This document shows, in pieces, positions 57,812 through 64,000 of a stretch of DNA of 64,000 nucleotides (positions are counted from its first letter, which is position 1; every line of letters starts with the position of its first letter). The stretch covers positions 2,813,570 to 2,877,569 of the forward strand of contig VKON01000103.1 of NCBI GenBank assembly GCA_009741485.1, in the 5' to 3' direction. Origin of the DNA: Malurus cyaneus samueli. Taxonomy: Eukaryota; Chordata; Aves; Passeriformes; Maluridae. The position numbers and the translations under genes are program-made. The notes beneath the pieces are model-generated. The model did not search any database and was not told the origin of the DNA. It worked only from the letters and a program-made list of their open reading frames with translations.

Positions 57812-58486
57812 GAGCAGCCCTGAAGCAGTTGCAGGATGAGCCCTGGGGCTCCTCTTCACAAGGTCCAGCAGCCCCTGGCCCTCAGCTCCTCCCCACAGCC
57901 CCAAAGCCCATCCTGTCAGTCCTGCAGAGCCTCTGCAGCTCCTCCTCAGTGCCCCAGAGCAGGGAGCCCCACAGGCAGACACAGCAGCCCAGATGTGCCC
58001 CCCTGGCCTGGGGTGCCTCTGGCAAGGGAACAGCACGAGGCACTGCAGGAGCCTGCAGACAATTCCTGCAGCACTTGTAGGATGATCCTGCTCACCAAGG
58101 GACGATCCCATGGTGCCAACTCGGGAACTGAAATGGGGAGTGGGGCAGAGAGGAAAGGGCAAACAGGGATGGGCTGTTTGCAGGGGAGGGGACAGGGATG
58201 GGCAAGAGGAAGAAATGTGGAGCAGGAAAAGGAAGGAAGCAAAGGTGAAGCAAAGGAAATGCTCAGGGCTGTTTGGGGGTGGCTGCCAGGCAGCCCTGGG
58301 TGTGAGCAGCAGTGTCTGCAGTGGGACAGGAAACTCCCAGCTCATGGGAACAAACTTTGTGGCTGCCTTCAGAGGCCACGACAAACCTGAGGGGTTCCCC
58401 TGCCCCAGCCCTTGGTGGCCCCAGGGGCTGATGGCGTTGGGGTCACTCAGGTCCATCTCCCCACACCAACAGCACGGGGGTGGTGA
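57812..58486. other. GC-rich non-coding DNA between CR1 and element C
   Basis: GC-rich, with purine-rich patches (58,140-58,260). It may be part of an unidentified dispersed repeat. A long minus-strand frame crosses it and the CR1; it is not supported as a gene. Confidence 0.45.
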
Positions 58487-59034
58487 GCTCGCTCGCACTG
58501 CTTTTTGGTTCGCTTGTCTTGTGTGCCACTGGTCTACATGCTCATGACACACGGATCCGTCGTGCAGGCCAGAGCCGGCACCACTGCGCCCTCCACCAGA
58601 TGCGCCTCCTCGTTGCCTGCAGGGATAGTCCCGAGGGTATTGCACTCTCGGTCGAGGCCTTAGTGCTGGCTGATGTAGAGGCTGTCCACGTGGGGCCTCA
58701 GGGCTGTGCTCGCCATGGGGGCTGGTGTGTGTTTGTTCTGTGTCGTGGTCTCGCTTATTACTTTATCTTCACCATGACGTTCTTTGGACGCTGCCCTGTG
58801 ATACCATATGGTATAGTATAAACCCTTGTCGCTCATTACGCTCCTTGTTCCGCCCGGAATTAGCCGTAGCTCGCCGCCCTGAAAGCCCGTGGTTTTTTCA
58901 AAGCTATAATAGTTCAGAGAGAGGGGGTCCATGTTCACCATCCGACTCCCTCCAGTGTGCGCGCGCTCTCCCCGGTCCCGCCGATGCCTCTGTCATGATT
59001 GGCAAAACACCTGTCTTTCCCAAACCCAACCACA
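58487..59034 (+). repeat. Partial, garbled LTR of element C
   Basis: CTGCTTTTTGGTTCGCTTGTCTTG tracks CTGCTCTTTGGTTCC.TGTTTTG of the element A LTR. GCTTATTACTTTATCTTCACC tracks TTATTACTTATTTTCAC, and the last 170 bp (CCGTGGTTTTTTC, TTGGCAAAACACCTGTCTTTC) are close to exact. The first about 248 bp of the LTR are missing. Confidence 0.75.
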
Positions 59035-59765
59035 GAATTTTGGCAGAGCCCACACCGTAGCCATGTGCCTAGAAGTGTGGTGCCGACACCAGAGAACAAC
59101 AACGCGCCCTGCCCATGGGGTCAACCCCTAAGGGGGCTGCTCACAGGGGTTTTACATTTCAATCAGTTTTTAGAGCCAGTGTTACCCATGCCTCTGTTTG
59201 TTTCGCTTCTGGGAGCATGGTCCCATGGGCAAAGCCCCACTGCCCCATGAGGCCGCCAGGCGACCCCCATCGTTGCTCCTACCTATTACCTTAGGGGTTC
59301 ATCAGCGGCTGCCCCAGGCAGTGCGCGTCGGCAATGTATTGTGTGCGCCCACTTAGTTCTTCTCTCCCGATCTTGGCAGCTACGCCCTCTCTCTGGAGCA
59401 TGAGCGTGCCACTCCTGCAGGGCATCTGTAGAGCCGCTAGCCAGTCCGAGAGCGCTCAGTATCCTCGCAATCTCCACCAACACCAGTGTGGGGCACGAAA
59501 TGAAGTGATGGAGGATTCAATGCAGGGTTTTTAACTTTCTCTGGACAGCAGGACATGGATACAGGGCTACCACACGCTAAGTGCATGCTTCTGGAGTTGG
59601 GTTAATAATGGTACTTACTGTGAGGAAATGGCACCAGGGGAAGCATTTTCCCAATCCTTCACCCATTTATTTGGGGCTACTCCATCAGCATTGAAGGGTC
59701 CATTTTCCCTAGATGCCAACTACATGATACTAATATGCATTTCTGTTTAGCATTGAAAGACAAGT
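59035..59765 (+). pseudogene. Pre-gag region of element C
   Basis: Primer-site region garbled. From 59,527 (TTTTTAACTTTCTCTGGACA) it matches 29,797-29,914 of element A, then passes directly into the match to 30,524-30,640. This shows the pre-gag region without the insert; the block after the join encodes SQSFTHLFGAT-type residues, like SQPFISFF in element B. Confidence 0.7.
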
Positions 59766-62319
59766 GAGACAAGGTGCTGCCTTCTGGGCCCATCCTGTCT
59801 AATCTCTCGTCCCTGCCGAGAGACCCGCGAGGATGCCCTGCTGCTGCCCAGCGAGGCAACGACGCGGCTGCTGACGAGACCTCAATGGGCCCGTGCTAGC
59901 GCTACGCATGGCACCAGAAGCGGTGCTTGTCTGTGCTTGCAGAGCACTCACCGAGCGAGACTCGCCGGAAAGCAGTACACCTAGGGGCGACATGCTCAGA
60001 TATGGTACCGGGAGAGAACCTTCTAGCCTTTGGAACTATTTTAGTTTACTGGAGCCCAGGCACTCCGAGATCGCAGCGCTATGGACTCTCCTCTCGCTAT
60101 GACACAACTCTATGCCAGATAGCCTATACTCCGACCCAAGAAGTGGATCTAGACACCACCACAATTTAAGCACCCCACGAAGCCATGGATCCAATCTATC
60201 GCCCACGTTGTGCTCTTTGTTACTACCCTAGCTATCAAAAAACTAAAACACATACAGGTGTACCAGAAACATAACATATACCAGAACCAGGAAGAGTCAA
60301 GGGATACCTCGCTCGCAGATAACCGAAACGTAAATCTATCAAACCGTCCCGAGCTGTGTTTATGACTTAAATGAATTTTCAGAAGTACTGAGTGGGAGGA
60401 GATGTGAGCTGCGGCAGCCCAGTCCAGGGTGTGTGTAATGTGGTTTCGTGAAATCGGTATGTGCCCCGAGGACCATGCGAGAATTGCGCTCCGAGCGCGT
60501 GAGCAAGCCTTGAAGCTCCCTGGCACCTATCGGGCGGAGTGTGCGTAGTGGAGGAATACGTTATTCTCCAGGCTAGGGGGTTCCGGAGCAGAACTCGGTG
60601 CACCGTCACCCCTGTGCACCTAATACAGGGAAAACGTGGAGAGTGACAGGAGTCGACAGTGGGATCAGGCGGAGAGAGGTGGTGAAACGCAGACGGGAGC
60701 CGTCTTCAGTGTGTGCAAAACAAACATTGTCCGACGGTGCCTCGACGTTGAATCGCCTGCAGAGGCCCAAGCACAGCAGGTGAGCCCAGGTCCAGGTTGA
60801 GGCCCCGCTGTGGACCAGTGGAGAAAAGAAAGATAGCTATTAACTCGCTAAAGTCCTGTCCTCATCGCGTGCCGTCTCAGTGGGTATCGCTCATTGGGCG
60901 GAAAAAGCCCAGGGCGTTCACGATCTACAACTCGAAGCAGGGGCAAGACCAATGAAGCCGGAGAAATAATCCACTGAGTCCTAGTCGATAATAGCCAACC
61001 ACTCACAGCAGACCAATGTTTTGCGTAAAATGCGAAATTCGCCAATGGTAGGGTGATGAAAGACCTATGTGGACGTCCTGAAAATTTGTCACTTCTCGTG
61101 GATTCTGTGGCACCATCTATGGTGTCCCAGAGTGTAGAGAGCGCTTTGGAGGATTGTGGGGTTTCACGATAAGGACCCTCAGGCCGAGCCAAGACATATT
61201 TGCGGGCCTGCGCACAGGCAGGAAATGTAAATAACTCGCAGACACGATGAGTGTGGTTCTTCAAAGTCAAGAGCAGGTGTTTGAGTGAGAGCGCGAAGCA
61301 CTGGGCGTCCTTTCGTCGTCCTGGGCGAGCTTAGGCTGCTTGCTCAATGTGATGTGTGGCAAGCAAAGACAGGTGTGTCGTGCCCACAAGGACGAGGGAT
61401 GGTGCTCCGTAGAGGTGCAGGGAATGTATGTGACCAGCCGATATGGAGATGCACTATCCTAGGCGGGAGTTCCACGTTGAGGACAGGGACTCCAAACCTG
61501 GCTGCCAGAATGACAGGAGGAGTAGGAAAACTCTGTTGCTAAAAATAGGAAAGAAGGAAATACGCCAGTATCCTTATCACGCTGAGTAACACATCCTGGA
61601 AGTGTAGGAGATGTCGCCTGGCGTAGCATCTTGTTCCCTGAAGCCACTGAGAATATCAGGTTGTCCAGCGATGGCTGTCATTGCGGAGACACATGAGTTA
61701 GTGAATCTAGGATGCGTCAACGGAGGCCGGTCTCCAGTCAGTTGGCACCTTTATTGCCCAGCGGGCACATGTAAATGCTGGGATGTTGACGACCCGGAGA
61801 GAACAGAGACGCATGGTTCGTGTAGCCTCAAGCTGCTCACTCGTGGTATCTCACGCGGGCATGATAACGGCTAGGCCGCTGAATGTAAGGCTCACTGTCA
61901 TACTGCCTCCGTGGTTAAAGTGCTGCCAACGAATGGTTGAGAAGTGACAGGAGGAGATGCGGCAGGGAGAAGAAGAATTGCCCCGAGCTGAATGGCAGAA
62001 GGCTGCCAGCGTGGAGCTCCGACAGCTGGTTCCACGCGCTGTCTGCCACACTCCGCACCCAGGAGAGCATGCGTGAAGGAAGTGGCTGCGTCTCGCGACG
62101 CCCTTAGCCACTAGTATGGAACAATTAGGCTGCCGTCGTGGTGTAACAACACCATCGAAAGCTCGTACTTGGTAGGTTGCGTGAGCTTCCAAGACAGTTG
62201 GCAATTTGGGAGATTTTACTTGCTAGAGAAAGCCAAGAGGAGATAACGACATAGTAAGCGGCGCATCTGTGGCGTCACAGACCCTCCCTCGCTCCCTCCC
62301 ACCCTTTGTCCTGTCTGTG
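59766..62319 (+). pseudogene. gag: Garbled gag of element C
   Basis: Islands of similarity keep the gag order of element A. GCCGTCTCAGT occurs at 60,871. GGCACCTTTATTGCCCAGCG at 61,743 matches GCCACCTTTATTGCCACGA at 31,735. ATGTTGACGACCCGGAGAGAA matches ATGACAACCGAGAGA. Then come AAGGCTCACTGTC and GTGGTTAAAGTGCTGCCAA (61,888-61,930), matching 31,837-31,870. Many extra bases are interspersed. CpG is not depleted (10 CpG in 60,481-60,600 against none in 1-120). Not a gene in this form. Confidence 0.65.
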
Positions 62320-62490
62320 GGCCCGGGTGCGTCAGCTCAGGGGGGAAAACACTAACCGAGGCAGCTCTTTTAAAGGAGGGTAGCCTCAGCTTCCCGTAGC
62401 CAACCCACTAGATGCAATGGAGGGGAGGTGATATGTCAGATTCCCTTGGAGGAACCTGTGGTGTGCCCAAGGAAGGGATGATACCCAGGG
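62320..62490 (+). pseudogene. gag: gag 3' end of element C
   Basis: GGTGCGTCAGCTCAGGG and on to CAACCCACTAGATGCAATGG follow 32,069-32,160 of element A with one-base differences, up to CCCAGGGT before the UAG. Confidence 0.85.
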
Positions 62491-62491
62491 T

Positions 62492-62521
62492 TAGAGGGCC
62501 CTGCCTCTAGCCGTAGAGGCA
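62492..62521 (+). promoter_or_regulatory. gag/pro UAG with downstream stem-loop (element C)
   Basis: TAG at 62,492-62,494, spacer AGGGCCCT (8 nt; one G fewer than in A and B), stem GCCTCTA / TAGAGGC with a 4-nt loop. Third copy of the same arrangement. Confidence 0.55.
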
Positions 62522-62860
62522 TGGGAAAACCGTGTCTTCTGGACTGTGTGGATCCGATGGCCTGGCACATCAGAGCCACAAAATACAAGGCATTGGTTGA
62601 CACGGGAGCACAGTGTACCCTCATGCCATCGCACGTGGGCAGAACCCATTTCTATTGCAGGAGTGACAGGGGGATCACAGGAGTTGACTGTGTTGGAAGC
62701 TGAGGTGAGCTGACTGGGAGGAGTGGCAGAAACATCCATACTGCGACTGTCCAGAGCCCATGCATTCTGGGCATAGATTTCCTCCGGAACGGTTTTTTCA
62801 AAGACCCAAAAGGACTCAAATGGGCTTTTGAATAGCTGCTGTGGAGTAGAGGGCATCAGA
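62515..62860 (+). pseudogene. pro: Protease of element C, frame-broken
   Basis: KALVDTGAQCTLMPS is encoded near 62,585-62,630. Flanking parts shift frame. Corresponds to 32,270-32,590 of element A. Confidence 0.8.
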
Positions 62861-63880
62861 CAGCTGAACACCTTGCCTGGACTATCGAGAACCCTTCTGC
62901 AGTTGGACTCCCTGAAGGTGAAAGAGCAGCACGTTCCAGTCGCCACCTCGACAGTGCATCGCCGGCAGTACCGGACGAATCGAGATGCCGTGATCCCCAT
63001 CCAGAAGATGATCCGAGAGCTGGAGACCAAGGGGTGGTCAGCAAGGCCCACTCACCCTTCAACAGCCCCATCTGGCCTGTGCGCAAGTCTGAGGGGGAAT
63101 GGAGATTGACTGTGGACTATCGTGGTGTAAATGAAGTGACTCCACCGCTGAGCGCTGCCGTGCCGGACATGCTGGAACTCCAGTACGAGCTGGAGTCCAA
63201 AGCTGCGAAGTGGTACGCCACCATTGACATCGCCAACGCGTTCTTCTCCATTCCTCTGGCAGCAGAGTGCAGGCCTCAGTTTGCTTTCACCTGGAGGGGT
63301 GTGCAGTACACCTGGAACCGGCTGCCCCAGGGTGGAAGCACAGCCCCACCATCTCCATTGTATCCAAGCTGCGCTGAAAAAGGTGAGCTCCGAACATCTT
63401 CAGTATATTATGACATCATTGTGTGGGGACACAGCAAAGAAGTATTTGAGAAAGGGGAGAAAATCATCCAGATTCTCCTGGAAGCCGGCTTCGCAATAAA
63501 AAGGAACAAAGTGAAGGGACCTGCTCGAGAGATCCAGTTCCTGGGAGTAAAGTGGCAAGATGGACGGCGTCAGATCCCCACTGAGGTCATCAATAAGATC
63601 ACATCAATGTCTCCACCGACCAGCAAAAAGGAGACACAGGCCTTCCTGGGTGCCATTGGCTTTTGGAGGATGCACATCCCTGAATACAGCCAGATCGTGG
63701 GCCCTCTCTACCTGGTGACCCGCAAGAAGAACGATTTCCACTGGGGCCCTGAACAGCAGCAAGCCTTTGCCCAAATCAAGCAGGAAATCGCTCATGCGGT
63801 AGCGCTTGGCCCAGTCAGGACAGGACCAGAGGTGAAGAACGTGCTCTACACTGCAGCCGGGAGCAATAGTCTGTCCTGGA
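62861..63880 (+). pseudogene. pol: Reverse transcriptase of element C, longest open RT frame
   Basis: One frame (63,034-63,936) stays open for 300 residues. It shows SPFNSPIWPVRKS, EWRLTVDYRGVNEVT, YATIDIANAFFSIPL (first catalytic Asp at residue 65), FAFTWRGVQYTWNRLPQG, FLGVKWQDGRRQIP and TQAFLGAIGFWRMHIPEYS. Between LPQG and the thumb, compensating one-base losses garble the palm, and the YIDD codons are broken (TATATTATGAC). The last about 19 residues come from the AT-rich flank, not from RT. RNase H and integrase are absent. Confidence 0.85.
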
Positions 63881-64000
63881 ACACAGGCCTATTAGCAAAA
63901 AAAAATACAAATTACATGCCTAATGTTAAAAAATAATAGAATACATTAAAATATTTATTGTTATATAAAAGTATACTATATTTTATTCTATTATAAACAC
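63881..64000 (+). repeat. AT-rich flank, duplicate of 33,605-33,724
   Basis: 120 of 120 bases identical to the DNA following element A. Truncated by the window end, so the duplicated length is unknown. Confidence 0.97.

Larger units (their letters stand above)
58487..63880 (+). mobile_element. Element C: corrupted second copy of element A
   Basis: Starts inside the LTR (GAGCTCG at 58,486 matching 29,175) and ends at the same RT breakpoint as element A. Easily aligned parts: LTR tail 58,866-59,034, pre-gag 59,527-59,765 (lacking the 609-bp insert), and 62,320-63,880 (gag end to RT). In between, 58,487-58,865, 59,035-59,526 and 59,766-62,319 align only loosely with element A and carry many extra bases. 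Overall 5.4 kb here against 4.4 kb in A (29,175-33,604). Confidence 0.85.

Noticed and set aside
57302..58645. 447-residue minus-strand open frame
   Set aside because: It runs antisense through a CR1 3' end, GC-rich repeat-like DNA and into the garbled element C. Composition is P/S/C-rich as expected of GC-rich non-coding DNA; no domain is recognisable.
59766..62319. Novel CpG-rich gene or horizontally acquired DNA
   Set aside because: Ordered islands match element A gag, and both ends of the same copy are near-identical to A; corrupted consensus explains the odd composition.

Overview
The window looks like a largely intergenic piece of a songbird (passerine) chromosome. The evidence is CR1 LINE fragments with the bird-type ATTCTGTG octamer tail, env-less ERVL-like retroviral elements with 5-bp target duplications, an AT-rich and CpG-poor background, and no SINEs. 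I could not support any host protein-coding exon, tRNA, rRNA or CRISPR array.

Layout. Positions 1-28,926 are AT-rich intergenic DNA. They carry old CR1 pieces, a solo LTR with a perfect target duplication (5,909-6,516), a second LTR fragment (about 13,750-14,102), a 43-bp tandem repeat, a GGAA microsatellite and an A/G homopolymer block. Element A (28,927-33,604) is a 5'-LTR-bearing retroviral element cut off inside reverse transcriptase. It contains a 25-N gap and about 609 bp of foreign sequence. Positions 33,605-48,851 are again intergenic, with CR1 fragments, an expanded CR1-tail array and a 118-bp inverted repeat. Element B (48,852-55,638) is the most complete provirus: LTR, PBS, hydrophobic pre-gag ORF, gag, pro, RT, RNase H, integrase, PPT, LTR, and no env. 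Positions 56,200-58,486 form a GC-rich block with a 38-bp minisatellite and a CR1 3' end. Element C (58,487-63,880, plus 120 bp of flank) is a second copy of element A, much of it badly corrupted.

How the genes work together. In element B the order LTR - Lys-type primer site - membrane ORF - Gag - UAG - protease/RT/RNase H/integrase - LTR is that of an intracellular env-less retroelement. Two features look most worth follow-up. One is a multi-membrane-segment reading frame placed between the primer site and Gag in both the A and B lineages. The other is a UAG at the gag/pro junction, kept in all three copies and followed about 9 nt later by a conserved stem-loop, which resembles a stop-codon read-through signal.

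Quality warning. All three copies of the protease-RT block are dotted with single-base losses, while flanking sequence is clean. Much of 58,487-62,320 is a garbled version of element A. These look like assembly or consensus problems in a high-copy repeat, and the broken reading frames there should not be taken as biology without read-level checks.
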